Of a stretch of DNA of 64,000 bases, positions 16,356 to 25,251 are shown in pieces (positions within the stretch are counted from its first letter, which is position 1; every line of letters begins with the position of its first letter). This stretch comes from Paenibacillus radicis (ex Gao et al. 2016). Lineage in GTDB: Bacteria > Bacillota > Bacilli > Paenibacillales > Paenibacillaceae. The DNA is taken from positions 63,813 through 127,812 of the forward strand of contig NZ_BMHY01000007.1 in assembly GCF_014641555.1 (NCBI RefSeq). The letters are read 5' to 3'. A program made the translations under genes and the position numbers. The notes beneath the pieces are model-generated. The model worked only from the letters and a program-made list of their open reading frames with translations. It ran no database searches and was not told where the DNA came from.

Positions 16356-17286
16356 CTTGAAAGGCAGGGAAGGCGAGCGCGGCAGTATCGTTGTGGAAGC
16401 GGCGCTTGTGATGCCCATATTATTAATTATGCTGCTTGTCTTTATCGTGCTTGTCCGGCTAAATGCAACGCAAATGGCGCTTCAGTCTGCAGCATCGCAG
16501 ACGGTAAGGCAAATGGCGGCTCATATTTATCCTGTAGATTTGGCCTATCAGCAAGTGGAGCATAAGCTGCCGGAGTTTACTCCAGCGAATGCGCCCTTGT
16601 CGGACTGGGGGCAAATCGCTGTCAAAGCAGCAGAGTGGCTTCCCGATCCTGCCGGTGCGGCTGCTGCGGCTGTGTTCCAGGGCGATTGGCAGCCTTTAGT
16701 TGATATGGCAGCGACCGAATTAGGACGGTCAGCTATAGAGCCAATGCTGCAGCATTATGCAGACGAAGCTGTTATCAATAAGGAGCGCATCAAGCTCTCG
16801 CGCCTCGGTTTGCCGGATTTGAAGCATAAGCAGGAGCCTTACTTAACGATCGAAGCTGAGTATGATTTTCCGATGAGCATCCCCTTTACTGGAAAGAAGA
16901 TACGACTTCGCGAGCAAGCTTCGGAGCGGGTGTGGATAGAAGATGCAGTGCCTGCCTTTGATGGGGGAGATCATGGCGAAGCTGACATTATACCAGTGCA
17001 GATCATCTCGATTGAGCCAACACCGCTTCGACCCGGATTGAAGGCTACAGTTGTTGCGCTCACTAAACCCGGGACCAGCGTATCGCTCGAAGTCCAATAT
17101 AAAAGCGGGAAAAGCACAGCGAAGCATCTCGGGGATGCGACAGCTGACGCTAACGGCTATGTGCAATGGACTTGGCATGTTTCAGGTAATACAACCCCAG
17201 GCATATGGGAGCTGACGGCAACCTCGGCCTCGGGTGAGAAAGTATCCAGACATTTCAGCGTAGAAAAGAAACCGAAGGGGGGATAA
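16321..17286 (+). CDS. TadE-like pseudopilin with C-terminal Ig-like domain
   Basis: 321 residues from the ATG at 16321 (an in-frame TTG at 16276 would add 15 residues). A basic N-terminus leads into ERGSIVVEAALVMPILLIM, the TadE-type motif with Glu and a hydrophobic helix. Residues about 225-318 look like a bacterial Ig-like domain: IIPVQIISIEPTPLRPG, TVVALTKPGTSVSLEVQY, DANGYVQWTWHVSGNTTPG, and WELTATSASG. A TadE anchor fused to an Ig-like domain would place a binding or spacer module on the pilus. It overlaps the previous gene by 35 bases. Confidence 0.75.
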   Translation: MKRRRRWAGLISLKGREGERGSIVVEAALVMPILLIMLLVFIVLVRLNATQMALQSAASQTVRQMAAHIYPVDLAYQQVEHKLPEFTPANAPLSDWGQIAVKAAEWLPDPAGAAAAAVFQGDWQPLVDMAATELGRSAIEPMLQHYADEAVINKERIKLSRLGLPDLKHKQEPYLTIEAEYDFPMSIPFTGKKIRLREQASERVWIEDAVPAFDGGDHGEADIIPVQIISIEPTPLRPGLKATVVALTKPGTSVSLEVQYKSGKSTAKHLGDATADANGYVQWTWHVSGNTTPGIWELTATSASGEKVSRHFSVEKKPKGG

Positions 17287-17289
17287 TGC

Positions 17290-17805
17290 TTGCCCATTCC
17301 GATAACAATTCCGTTTGCTGCTGCAGCCGTCCTGCTGGCTGCGGCGCTTTATACCGATGTTCGTTCCATGCTGATACCAAATCGGCTGACATTGTCTTTT
17401 TTTGCAGCGGCTATCGTTTACCGTTTGATTGACGGTGGCTGGAACGGATTGCTGCAAGGTGCTTTGGGTGCCGCAGCAGGGTTTGTGCCGTTGCTGCTCT
17501 TGTACGCTGCCAAAGGAATCGGGGCCGGCGATGTTAAGCTGTTCGGAGCTTTAGGCGCATGGATCGGAGTGCCGGCTGTGCTCTATGCACTTATGTACGC
17601 CATTTTGTACGCTGGCGCTATTGGACTAATCTTTATACTGCTGCAACGGCCTATGGCCAAAAGAATGATCGCCGCCGGGCTATCGTTTTTGCTGCAGGGA
17701 GGAAAAATTCGCCGGGGGCAGTGGGCAGCATGGGCTGAAGGCGGGCGCAGCTTCCCGTTTATGCTTGCGGCAGTGCCGGGTGCCATTACGGCATTTTTGA
17801 ATTAA
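17290..17805 (+). CDS. A24-family prepilin peptidase (CpaA/TadV)
   Basis: 171 residues, short and polytopic, starting at TTG after GAAGGGGGG. The first aspartate lies in YTDVRSMLIPNRLT, and the second in the GxGD motif of KGIGAGDVKLFGALGAWIG. These two Asp are the catalytic pair of A24 aspartyl peptidases. It lacks the N-terminal methylase domain, as is usual for Tad peptidases. Its substrate is expected to be the Flp1 pilin and the TadE-like proteins upstream. Confidence 0.88.
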   Translation: MPIPITIPFAAAAVLLAAALYTDVRSMLIPNRLTLSFFAAAIVYRLIDGGWNGLLQGALGAAAGFVPLLLLYAAKGIGAGDVKLFGALGAWIGVPAVLYALMYAILYAGAIGLIFILLQRPMAKRMIAAGLSFLLQGGKIRRGQWAAWAEGGRSFPFMLAAVPGAITAFLN

Positions 17806-17817
17806 GGGGGAAAACGA

Positions 17818-19422
17818 ATGGGTGCATTTAAAATCGATTTCTCCATGAACCGGGGACATGAAATGATCATTGAACGGGAGCCTGCTATTCGCCGGGAGGA
17901 ACTGGATGAGATTGAGGTTCAAATGCTGATGAACAGCAAAATTCCAGGTATGCTGCCAATGAACTGGTCGGATATGGATGGCATGATTACCTTTCGCTAC
18001 AATTTGGCGGGCCGGAAAATGCTTTCCCACCGCCTGCAAATGCAGCGTTTGTCTATGGAACAATTTTATACGCTTTTGCTTGCGGTTGTTGAAGCGCTTG
18101 GAGAATGCAGCCACTATATGCTTCGGCCTGAAGGCTGTATGCTCGGAGATCAATACCTATTCATTGGAGAGCAATTGAATGATATTGGTATTGCCTATTT
18201 GCCGATTCAGGAGCCTTCGGCTGCAGACTTGCTTTTGAATGGCGGTTCATCGGGGCATGGGGATCTATTGGCTCTCATCGTTCGTTGGACTTCCTTTGTC
18301 GGGCAGCTCGACGGGGAAGGACTGCAGCGCCTGCTCCAACATTTCAACGATAAGCGCTGGCCACTTGCCGAGCTTCGTGCTGAGCTGCTGGAATTGTTAA
18401 GCGGGCCGGATCGCCTTGCACAAGCTTCTCCGGTTAAGGAAAAAGTGAATAGAACATCTATAGGAAGCTTACGGGAAAGAAACGAGGATAGCGAGTATAC
18501 CGATTGGCGTGCAAGGAGCGAAGACGTATGGAATAAACATATTCAACTTGAGATGGAGCCCTCAGGGAGCTTAAATGATGCTGGCGGAGGGGATAGTTCT
18601 ATAAATGGAAGAGGCTTCCCAGCGGCGTTCAACGAGGAAATAATAGATGATACGGATGAAGCTGCCCATACTAGTTCGATCAAAAAACAATGGGTTTTCT
18701 CTGCTGTTGTTCTCGTAGCGGTCGCCTTTGTCTGGCGGTTCTTATACCTGCCTGCTCAATCGAAAAACAGCTTATACATTAGCCTTGGATTATCTTTAAT
18801 AGGAGCGGCTATTGTTGTGATGATATGGCTTAGAAGCCCAGCTCTATCTATGCTGTCTGAAGACGGCGGGGATGATGATTTTATTCCCGAATCCGGTCCG
18901 CTGGCCCATTCCTGGCCCAAGATTGCTGCTTCCGAACCGGCCGTTCCTCGGGATGTGAGAAAACAGCTTCATTCTTCTCCCCCGAGAATAGCGGAGCCAC
19001 ACAACGAAGCCAGGATTGCGGAAACAGCAGTTGATTCTCAGCCAATGAGATCTAAAGCCGACGCGACCGTATTGTTGGATCATCCCCATGTACAGCAGGA
19101 AGGAGGGCTCAGACTTTACCGGGAGTGGGAAGGAAAGAGAGAATGGCTCGACTGGAACGGAGAGCGATTTACTGTTGGCAGAACCGGTGAGCAAGTGGAT
19201 TACGAGGATGGAGCCGCCGGCATTTCCCGGCTACACCTGGAAATTGAGTGCAAGAACGGAGTCTATCAAGTAAAGGATCTTGGTTCGCGCAACGGAAGTC
19301 TATTAAACGGCCAGTCGATGATCGCCTATAAGGTCTATCCGCTAGATTCGGGAGACGGTGTTCAGTTGGCAGGGGCAAATGGTCCAAAATATGAACTAGT
19401 ACCTTTTAACGGAATTGAATAA
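17818..19422 (+). CDS. DUF6382 protein with C-terminal FHA domain
   Basis: 534 residues. The N-terminal ~200 residues (MIITFRYNLAGRKML-like segment, EALGECSHYMLRPEGCMLGDQYLF) match the DUF6382 type found in Tad loci. A linker leads to two membrane helices near residues 290-345 (WVFSAVVLVAVAFVWRFLYL; LYISLGLSLIGAAIVVMIWL). The C-terminal ~90 residues are an FHA domain with FTVGRTGEQVDY, ISRLHLEIE and DLGSRNGSLLNG, so it should read phosphothreonine marks. It likely couples Ser/Thr kinase signalling to pilus assembly. No kinase gene is present in the operon. It is the last gene before a terminator. Confidence 0.8.
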   Translation: MGAFKIDFSMNRGHEMIIEREPAIRREELDEIEVQMLMNSKIPGMLPMNWSDMDGMITFRYNLAGRKMLSHRLQMQRLSMEQFYTLLLAVVEALGECSHYMLRPEGCMLGDQYLFIGEQLNDIGIAYLPIQEPSAADLLLNGGSSGHGDLLALIVRWTSFVGQLDGEGLQRLLQHFNDKRWPLAELRAELLELLSGPDRLAQASPVKEKVNRTSIGSLRERNEDSEYTDWRARSEDVWNKHIQLEMEPSGSLNDAGGGDSSINGRGFPAAFNEEIIDDTDEAAHTSSIKKQWVFSAVVLVAVAFVWRFLYLPAQSKNSLYISLGLSLIGAAIVVMIWLRSPALSMLSEDGGDDDFIPESGPLAHSWPKIAASEPAVPRDVRKQLHSSPPRIAEPHNEARIAETAVDSQPMRSKADATVLLDHPHVQQEGGLRLYREWEGKREWLDWNGERFTVGRTGEQVDYEDGAAGISRLHLEIECKNGVYQVKDLGSRNGSLLNGQSMIAYKVYPLDSGDGVQLAGANGPKYELVPFNGIE

Positions 19423-19494
19423 GATGCTGTATACAGTAGGAAATTAGAGATTATTTCATTAAAAAAGTGGGAAAACATTTCGATTTACAGACTA

Positions 19495-19531
19495 CAATAA
19501 GAAGACGCTATGACCTAGCGTCTTCTTATTG
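19495..19531. terminator. Bidirectional hairpin terminator after the pilus operon
   Basis: CAATAAGAAGACGCTA (19495-19510) and TAGCGTCTTCTTATTG (19516-19531) form a perfect 16-bp stem with a five-base loop between convergent genes. The T-run is interrupted on both strands. Confidence 0.75.
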
Positions 19532-19534
19532 TCT

Positions 19535-20119
19535 TCAGTGAGTATTATTTTTTAAGTAGCTCTCTAATTCATCAGATGGCGTGGCAGAGACCTTGTAGTA
19601 GTCTTCAATCCTTTTATTATCACTATCATAGGAGATTTTAATGTACATTGTTTTATATATATGGATTGAAGTTTGGTCAATCTTACTCGGATCAAGTATG
19701 AATGCTCTTGCTAGGCTAGCACCTTGGACTTTACCGCTAGGAAGAATATTCAATTTTTCATCATTATGAGTATTGGTTTGAAATACATTACTTGTATTTA
19801 ATTTTTGTAACATGCTTGGTTCTAAATAAAATGACATAATAACATTATTCATAGGTATTTTAGGTTCTTGTATAAAAGTTTCATACTCAATTCGATCAGC
19901 ATCTTCATCATTGAGAAGTTTAATACTATTAGTTAGTTTATAGTTTGATGGGTCTACTTTGTTGAAATTATTTTTGTTAATAGCTTCAATGAGATCCTTC
20001 TCTTCGGACGTATATGTAACCTCATTTGCTAAAGAATTCGAGTTCGATTTATTGTTTTGACAGCCTAATTGTAAAGTTATCAATAAAAGAATTATTGAAT
20101 ATAGGAAAGTTTTTCTCAT
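19535..20119 (-). CDS. Hypothetical lipoprotein
   Basis: 194 residues from the ATG at 20119; the frame's first ATG at 20131 overlaps the GAGGTG ribosome site, so the second is preferred. MRKTFLYSIILLLITLQLGC is a lipoprotein signal peptide with lipobox LQLGC. The mature part is hydrophilic (Asn/Ser/Lys-rich, KDLIEAINKNNFNKVDPSNYKL) and matches no family I know. Base composition is clearly more AT-rich than the flanking genes, suggesting recent acquisition. Expected location: outer face of the membrane. Confidence 0.7.
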   Translation of the reverse strand: MRKTFLYSIILLLITLQLGCQNNKSNSNSLANEVTYTSEEKDLIEAINKNNFNKVDPSNYKLTNSIKLLNDEDADRIEYETFIQEPKIPMNNVIMSFYLEPSMLQKLNTSNVFQTNTHNDEKLNILPSGKVQGASLARAFILDPSKIDQTSIHIYKTMYIKISYDSDNKRIEDYYKVSATPSDELESYLKNNTH

Positions 20120-20137
20120 GATGCACCTCATCTTAGA

Positions 20138-20171
20138 AAAGAGACCTGTGAATAAACTCCCAGGTCTCTTT
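20138..20171 (-). terminator. Hairpin terminator upstream of the lipoprotein gene
   Basis: AAAGAGACCTG (20138-20148) and CAGGTCTCTTT (20161-20171) pair perfectly. On the minus strand the stem is followed by TTCTAAG, a weak T-run. It would end transcripts from the 20185-20475 reading frame before the lipoprotein gene. Confidence 0.6.
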
Positions 20172-20184
20172 GGAATTTTTAAAC

Positions 20185-20475
20185 CTAGTCCATCCAGTCT
20201 TCGTCGGAATATCTCTTGTTTTGTAAGTAGTTAAGATATGCTTGGTTAGTAATAAAAGCATGATCATTGTAATGTGGAGCAGATTCAACTTTTACAGCAG
20301 AATAGCCAGTAGCAGGTACGAAGTCTTTAGTTGCTTGACGAGTATTTTTGTTTTTATCCGTATAATAGCCATAATAGTGCTTGTAAGAATTGCGATTTGT
20401 ACTTTCAAATAACACATTCCATGTATTGTTGTAGTATACCAAACCTTGCTTGGTTGGGAAGTTATATGAAATCAT
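20185..20475 (-). pseudogene. Probably 5'-broken small gene, unknown function
   Basis: 96 residues can be read from an ATG at 20475 that has no ribosome site. The same frame is open 30 codons further upstream (to about 20565), coding EFGELQITTYNCHGDIDIQK-like sequence without a usual start codon. A good site, AAAGGAG with TTG, lies around 20553-20565 but in another frame, where it runs into a stop after seven codons. The pattern fits a 1-base indel near the 5' end. The protein is rich in Tyr, Asn and Lys and matches no family I recognise. Composition is AT-rich like the neighbouring lipoprotein gene. Confidence 0.5.
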
Positions 20476-20875
20476 CGTCTTTGCTTTTGCTGTCTTTTGA
20501 ATGTCAATATCCCCATGACAGTTGTATGTTGTTATTTGAAGTTCACCAAACTCAACAAATCTCCTTTATCGTAAAAATTAAACAACAACAAATTAATGAT
20601 AATATAATTATGTGGGTTATTAACCGAAAATGTATTTTGTAATTACCGCAATGGAAATTTCATCATATATTTAACAAAAAAATGCAATCAAATAAGTGCT
20701 TTGTAATATTTTTTCTTATGGAGAAGTCCGTTGATGATATTTAATTAATTTTTGCAAGGGCCAATGGTACTGATTAAGGCTTGAAGCATAACAGGGGCAA
20801 TAGGAGGGGAAGAAGGTTAAAAAATGGGATAGACCCGGTTGAAGGGCCTATCCCATTAATAGTTAATAGATGATG
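20476..20875. other. AT-rich intergenic stretch
   Basis: About 300 bases of AT-rich sequence without a supported gene. It contains the likely start region of the broken frame at 20185-20475 and a promoter-like TATATT/TATAAT cluster around 20600-20616. GC content rises near 20770 and the epimerase terminator begins at 20823. Confidence 0.5.
20823..20857 (-). terminator. Terminator of the epimerase gene
   Basis: AATGGGATAGACCC (20823-20836) pairs with GGGCCTATCCCATT (20844-20857) with one mismatch. On the minus strand it is followed by TTTTTT. Confidence 0.85.
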
Positions 20876-21778
20876 CTAGGAACCTGCCAATTCCTTCATC
20901 GCGCTGTCGACATCCGGGTAACGGAATTGAAAGCCCAGTTCCAGCGCCTTGCGCGGGATGGCGCGTTGACCGTCTAGCAGCAGCGAGGACATTTCCCCAA
21001 GCACAGTCTTCATGAGGAAAGCAGGGACAGGAAACCAATGCGGCTTGTGGAAAGCTTTCCCGAGTGCCCGGCCGAAATCTTCATTGGTTACCGGCTCAGG
21101 CGCAGAACCGTTGACAGGCCCTTGTACCCCGCGATTGTCCAGGCAAAAAAGAATAAGCCGGATCATATCCTCCAGGTGAATCCACGAGAGCCACTGCTTT
21201 CCGCTTCCGATCGGTCCGCCGCCATATAACTTATAAGGTAGCGCCATAAGCGGGAAGGCCCCGCCTTTTTTGTTCAAGACAACCCCGACGCGGAGCTTGA
21301 CGAGCCGTTCAACTTCGATGGCATTGGCTGCTTTTTCCCATTGCCTAACGACGCCGGACAAGAAGTCGGTCGTATTCATCGGACTCGACTCATCGAAGGT
21401 TTCGCTTAAAGAGCTGCCGTATGCAGAAATGCCGGAGGCGTTGACCACGACCTCCGGCTTCTGTTTAAGTTCTTGAACGATGCGTGCGACGCGGGCGGTT
21501 GCATGAAGTCTGGATTCTAGCACGCGTTGTTTGGCGGCTGCTGTCCAACGCTGATTGATCGATTCTCCCGCCAGATTGACTATGGCCTGAACACCCTCCA
21601 GCTTGGAGGGCTGCTCAGCTAGTTCGGTCCATGTCGTATAGTACAAACCTTTGGCTGTCTGAGCTCCTGGAGTTTTCGCGGTTCTGGAAATAATCCATAC
21701 CTCATCCTGCCGTTCAAGCAGCGCTTTTACAAGCGCTGTGCCGACGAATCCCGTTCCCCCTGTAATCGCAACCCGCAT
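20876..21778 (-). CDS. TIGR01777-family NAD(P)-dependent epimerase/dehydratase
   Basis: 300 residues, normal length for this SDR39U1-type family. The N-terminal Rossmann motif is ITGGTGFVGTALVKAL. Further family blocks are AIVNLAGESINQRWT, ASGISAYGSS, LRVGVVLNKKGGAFP and GPVNGSAPEPVTNEDFGRALG. The substrate is not known for the family. It is preceded on the same strand by an unrelated lipoprotein gene (21 bases) and ends at its own terminator. Confidence 0.88.
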   Translation of the reverse strand: MRVAITGGTGFVGTALVKALLERQDEVWIISRTAKTPGAQTAKGLYYTTWTELAEQPSKLEGVQAIVNLAGESINQRWTAAAKQRVLESRLHATARVARIVQELKQKPEVVVNASGISAYGSSLSETFDESSPMNTTDFLSGVVRQWEKAANAIEVERLVKLRVGVVLNKKGGAFPLMALPYKLYGGGPIGSGKQWLSWIHLEDMIRLILFCLDNRGVQGPVNGSAPEPVTNEDFGRALGKAFHKPHWFPVPAFLMKTVLGEMSSLLLDGQRAIPRKALELGFQFRYPDVDSAMKELAGS

Positions 21779-21799
21779 CCGCCACTCATCCTTTATCGA

Positions 21800-22321
21800 C
21801 TAAAGTTTCTCCAGCTTGTTTAAGTAAAGCAAAGTCACGCCATCGATATTCTTTTCGGTATATTCAATTTTAATTTTATCATCGGGTTTGAGCTTGTTCA
21901 ATGTGTCGGTAAAGGTATCGGTAATCTGCAGAACGAGTGGGTCTCCGTCCACAGTGACCTCGATGCTAGTCGTATCGATTTGTCCGCCGTATACGCCTTC
22001 TTTGGCAAGTGCAGCCGAATTATCGGGGCTATTGCTGCCTTTATCTGTGTTTGCCGGAGTATCCGGGGAACCCGTCTCGGTATCCGTTACGCCATTGCTT
22101 CCATTGTTGCTGCCGTTTTCTGCGTTTCCGTCGTTTTCGGAATCGGGCGTTGGCGAAGCATCGCTAGGCTGTTCAGTTGCTTGGTTCTGATTCGACTCAT
22201 TGTTCTGGTTCGGCTTTTCCGTATTGCCTGATGCGCAAGCTGAGGCTGTCAGCATGATAGCCAGAAGAACGGCGCTTGTTGCAACTACGCCTTTCTTTTT
22301 CTTTCTCTTTGTTGTATTCAT
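21800..22321 (-). CDS. Hypothetical low-complexity lipoprotein
   Basis: 173 residues from ATG 22321, eight bases after AGGAGG; an in-frame GTG at 22330 lies within the ribosome site. A basic N-terminus, a hydrophobic stretch (VVATSAVLLAIMLTASAC) and a Cys suggest a lipoprotein or secreted protein. Residues about 30-100 are a disordered linker rich in Asn, Ser, Asp, Glu, Gly and Pro. The C-terminal ~70 residues (IEVTVDGDPLVLQITDTFTD...KIKIEYTEKNIDGVTLLYL) form a small beta-rich domain of unknown function. Confidence 0.75.
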   Translation of the reverse strand: MNTTKRKKKKGVVATSAVLLAIMLTASACASGNTEKPNQNNESNQNQATEQPSDASPTPDSENDGNAENGSNNGSNGVTDTETGSPDTPANTDKGSNSPDNSAALAKEGVYGGQIDTTSIEVTVDGDPLVLQITDTFTDTLNKLKPDDKIKIEYTEKNIDGVTLLYLNKLEKL

Positions 22322-22397
22322 AACAACCACCTCCTGTCCTTATTAACGAAAAGGAATGCTTTAGGTTACATTTTTTCGTCAATTCTAGACCATAGAC

Positions 22398-22835
22398 CTA
22401 TTTATTTAAAAGATGACTGTAGGGTGCGTAGTCGATCCCTCTGCGTTCGAGAAAGCTAACCAAGCTGCGGTAGTCGCGTTTTGGCGTAGCGCGTATGTAG
22501 CCTTCAATACAATGGTCGCGAGTGACCTCATTGGCGCCGTAATCAATGGCGACTTGGCCGATTTTGGCTGCTATGGAATGTTTGGCAATATCGCGAAAGG
22601 CGGTGGGCACAGGAGACACCAGCTCATCGAGAAAATGCTTCGACTCCTCCGTCCACATGCTGCGGCTTCGTTCCACCCAATAATTTTGCCAATCGAGCTT
22701 GGATTTGCCATCGCGCTGCGGGAGCACCTTCAGAAATTTACGGAACATGAAAAATCCGCCGATGGCCATGGCTCCAACCATGACAACCGCCCAAAAAATG
22801 ATGAAAAACATAAACCAATCTGGAGCTGATTTCAT
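22398..22835 (-). CDS. DUF2621-family membrane protein
   Basis: 145 residues. A single N-terminal membrane helix (WFMFFIIFWAVVMVGAMAIGGFFMF) is followed by a charged cytoplasmic domain with the family-typical KLDWQNYWVERSRSMWTEE, LDELVSPVPTAFRD and AIDYGANEVTRDHCIEGYI. DUF2621 proteins are small Bacillales membrane proteins of unknown function. Ribosome site GGTGAAGGG precedes the ATG. It is divergent from nfo. Confidence 0.75.
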   Translation of the reverse strand: MKSAPDWFMFFIIFWAVVMVGAMAIGGFFMFRKFLKVLPQRDGKSKLDWQNYWVERSRSMWTEESKHFLDELVSPVPTAFRDIAKHSIAAKIGQVAIDYGANEVTRDHCIEGYIRATPKRDYRSLVSFLERRGIDYAPYSHLLNK

Positions 22836-22934
22836 CTTATCCCTTCACCTCAGCATGAATTATACCGTATTCCTAGATTTATTTCGACATTCCTTGTAAA
22901 ATAAGGTTTGATCAACCGAAAGGGGCGTTTATTA

Positions 22935-24065
22935 ATGTTGAAAATCGGTTCCCATGTTTCTTTTTCGGACAAAGGCCTTTTGACTGCAACTGAGGAAGCT
23001 GTAACATATGGTTCGAGCACCTTCATGATTTATACCGGGGCACCGCAAAACACCCGGAGAAAACCGATCGAATCTTTATATATTGAAGAAGGCAAATTGG
23101 CAATGGACAAGGCCGGCATTGGCGAGATCGTCGTACATGCTCCCTACATTGTCAATCTCGGGTCCTATAAGGATTCTACATTTGATCTAGCCGTTCAATT
23201 TCTGCAAGAGGAAATCCGTCGTACCGACGCGATTGGCGTTCGCAATATCGTGCTTCATCCTGGCGCATATACGGACAAGGATGCGGAATACGGCATTGCC
23301 CGAATTGCTGAGGGCTTGAATCTTGTATTGGAAGGAACGAAGGAAACAAAGGTCAATATTGCGCTTGAGACGATGGCCGGCAAAGGTACGGAAATCGGCC
23401 GCAGCTTCGAGGAGCTGGCACAAATTATTGATAAGGTCGGTTTGAATGATCGCCTTACAGTATGTATGGACACTTGCCATATGCATGATGCAGGCTATGA
23501 CCTCATTGGCGACTTGGACGGCACGCTGGAGCAGTTCGACCGGATCGTTGGTCTCAATCGCGTCGCGATCGTGCATGTCAACGACAGTAAAAATCCGCGC
23601 GGTGCCGGCAAGGACCGTCATGCTCCTGTAGGCGCTGGCTGGCTGGGCTACGACGCGATTCGTTCCATCGTTCATCACGATGGACTGGCTGGCCGTCCAT
23701 TTATATTGGAAACGCCATGGATCGGCAAGACGGATAAAACGCAGCGTCCGATGTATGAAGCAGAGATTGCTTTGCTTCGCGGCGATGCTGCGGAACGCTT
23801 CGGCGAATCGTTCTTCGACCATGTCGAGCGTCTGCATCATTTCTTCGGCAAGCAAGAAGTTGATCATCGCGAGTTCGTACTTGGCACTTGGGATGTATTG
23901 AAAAACGACGCGAAAGCGAAAAAAGCCGACCCGCGCGAGCCGATGGAGCGCTTGTACGATCTTGTAGCAGAAAGCGATGCACTGCCTGGCGATCTCTCCG
24001 AGGAGCAAATCAACCAGCGCATTACAGCTTGGTTTGCTGGCAAGCAACTGCTGGTTAACGCATAG
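22935..24065 (+). CDS. nfo: Deoxyribonuclease IV (AP endonuclease) with C-terminal extension
   Basis: 376 residues from ATG 22935, ten bases after AAAGGGG. The first ~285 residues are a TIM-barrel AP endonuclease: [80 protein letters not shown] and FILETPW supply the zinc-binding His, Glu and Asp residues. It cleaves DNA 5' of abasic sites in base-excision repair. Typical Nfo proteins end near residue 280-300; here about 90 more residues ([20 protein letters not shown] onward) are attached, with an [16 protein letters not shown] segment. The extension's role is unknown. Confidence 0.92.
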   Translation: MLKIGSHVSFSDKGLLTATEEAVTYGSSTFMIYTGAPQNTRRKPIESLYIEEGKLAMDKAGIGEIVVHAPYIVNLGSYKDSTFDLAVQFLQEEIRRTDAIGVRNIVLHPGAYTDKDAEYGIARIAEGLNLVLEGTKETKVNIALETMAGKGTEIGRSFEELAQIIDKVGLNDRLTVCMDTCHMHDAGYDLIGDLDGTLEQFDRIVGLNRVAIVHVNDSKNPRGAGKDRHAPVGAGWLGYDAIRSIVHHDGLAGRPFILETPWIGKTDKTQRPMYEAEIALLRGDAAERFGESFFDHVERLHHFFGKQEVDHREFVLGTWDVLKNDAKAKKADPREPMERLYDLVAESDALPGDLSEEQINQRITAWFAGKQLLVNA

Positions 24066-24077
24066 ATTTTACGAGCA

Positions 24078-24124
24078 CGCCTTTGCTTCGCCTGCCCTCA
24101 TGGAGGCGAAGCAAAGCGCGTTTA
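24078..24124 (+). terminator. Terminator after nfo
   Basis: TTTGCTTCGCC (24082-24092) pairs with GGCGAAGCAAA (24105-24115), followed by GCGCGTTTATT. The T-run is short. Confidence 0.65.
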
Positions 24125-24201
24125 TTAGGATAAAGCTTATAAATTCACTTATTTAAATAAAGACTAAACAAATTAGATGTCAAGGAAGGAAGTTACTGTA
24201 C

Positions 24202-25089
24202 ATGTCTTCAAGCCAAGCCCAAGCCTCCGCTCCAAACAGCGGACGCGCCCGTATGCTCATCTCTTGTCCGGATCGGCCGGGTATCGTAGCAGCCGTTTCG
24301 CATTTTTTGTATGAGCACGGCGCCAACATCGTTTCATCCGATCAATATACGATGGATCCTGTTGGCGGAATGTTCTTTATCCGATTTGAATTCGATTTAA
24401 CCGACCTCGACAAAGAGCTTCCTGTGCTCGTCGAGGATTTCGCGCGCGTAGCCGACCGTTTCGAAATGAAATGGCACACGTTCCGCGCCAGCCGCAAGAA
24501 GCGTCTTGCGATCTTCGTCTCCAAAGAGGACCACTGTCTGATGGAGCTGCTGTGGCAGTGGAAATCGGGCGATCTCAATGCCGACATCTCCATGGTGATC
24601 AGCAACCATCTGGATATGAAGGAAATGGTCGAATCCTTCGGCATTCCTTATCATCATGTTCCAGTTACGGCCGATACGAAAGCGGAAGCCGAGCGCAAAC
24701 AGATGGAGCTTGTAGCCGACAAGGCGGATCTTATCGTACTTGCCCGCTATATGCAGATCATTTCGCCGAAGTTTATCGAGGTGTTTCCTAACCGCATCAT
24801 TAATATCCATCATTCGTTCTTGCCAGCTTTCGTCGGCGGCAAGCCATATGCACAAGCTTACAACCGCGGCGTGAAAATTATCGGTGCAACCGCTCACTAT
24901 GTAACGGAAGAGCTTGACGGCGGACCGATCATTGAGCAGGACGTGCAGCGTGTCACGCACCGCGACGATGTAGAGGAACTGAAGCGCATTGGCCGGACGA
25001 TTGAACGCGTCGTGTTGGCTCGTGCCGTGAAGTGGCACACCGAAGACCGGATCATCGTACATCAGAACAAAACCGTGGTGTTCAACTAG
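24202..25089 (+). CDS. purU: Formyltetrahydrofolate deformylase
   Basis: 295 residues. An N-terminal ACT domain (residues ~18-90, LISCPDRPGIVAAVSHFL) is followed by a formyltransferase-type hydrolase domain. Key motifs are RKKRLAIFVSKEDHCLMEL, NRIINIHHSFLPAFVGGKPY (Asn and His of the active site) and GATAHYVTEELDGGPIIEQ (catalytic Asp). It hydrolyses 10-formyl-THF to THF and formate, balancing one-carbon pools for purine synthesis. It is monocistronic as far as can be seen. Confidence 0.95.
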   Translation: MSSSQAQASAPNSGRARMLISCPDRPGIVAAVSHFLYEHGANIVSSDQYTMDPVGGMFFIRFEFDLTDLDKELPVLVEDFARVADRFEMKWHTFRASRKKRLAIFVSKEDHCLMELLWQWKSGDLNADISMVISNHLDMKEMVESFGIPYHHVPVTADTKAEAERKQMELVADKADLIVLARYMQIISPKFIEVFPNRIINIHHSFLPAFVGGKPYAQAYNRGVKIIGATAHYVTEELDGGPIIEQDVQRVTHRDDVEELKRIGRTIERVVLARAVKWHTEDRIIVHQNKTVVFN

Positions 25090-25251
25090 AATCGTTCGGG
25101 TTTAAGCCCTTTCATTCGTGAATTTAGGATGGCAAACGCCAGATCGGAATGGTACAATATTCAAAGCCATTGCGCTACAACTCGCGCTATATAAACAAAT
25201 AGAGAGAATGCAACATCGCTTTAACCAATGGATCTTTAGGAGGAAATAAGA

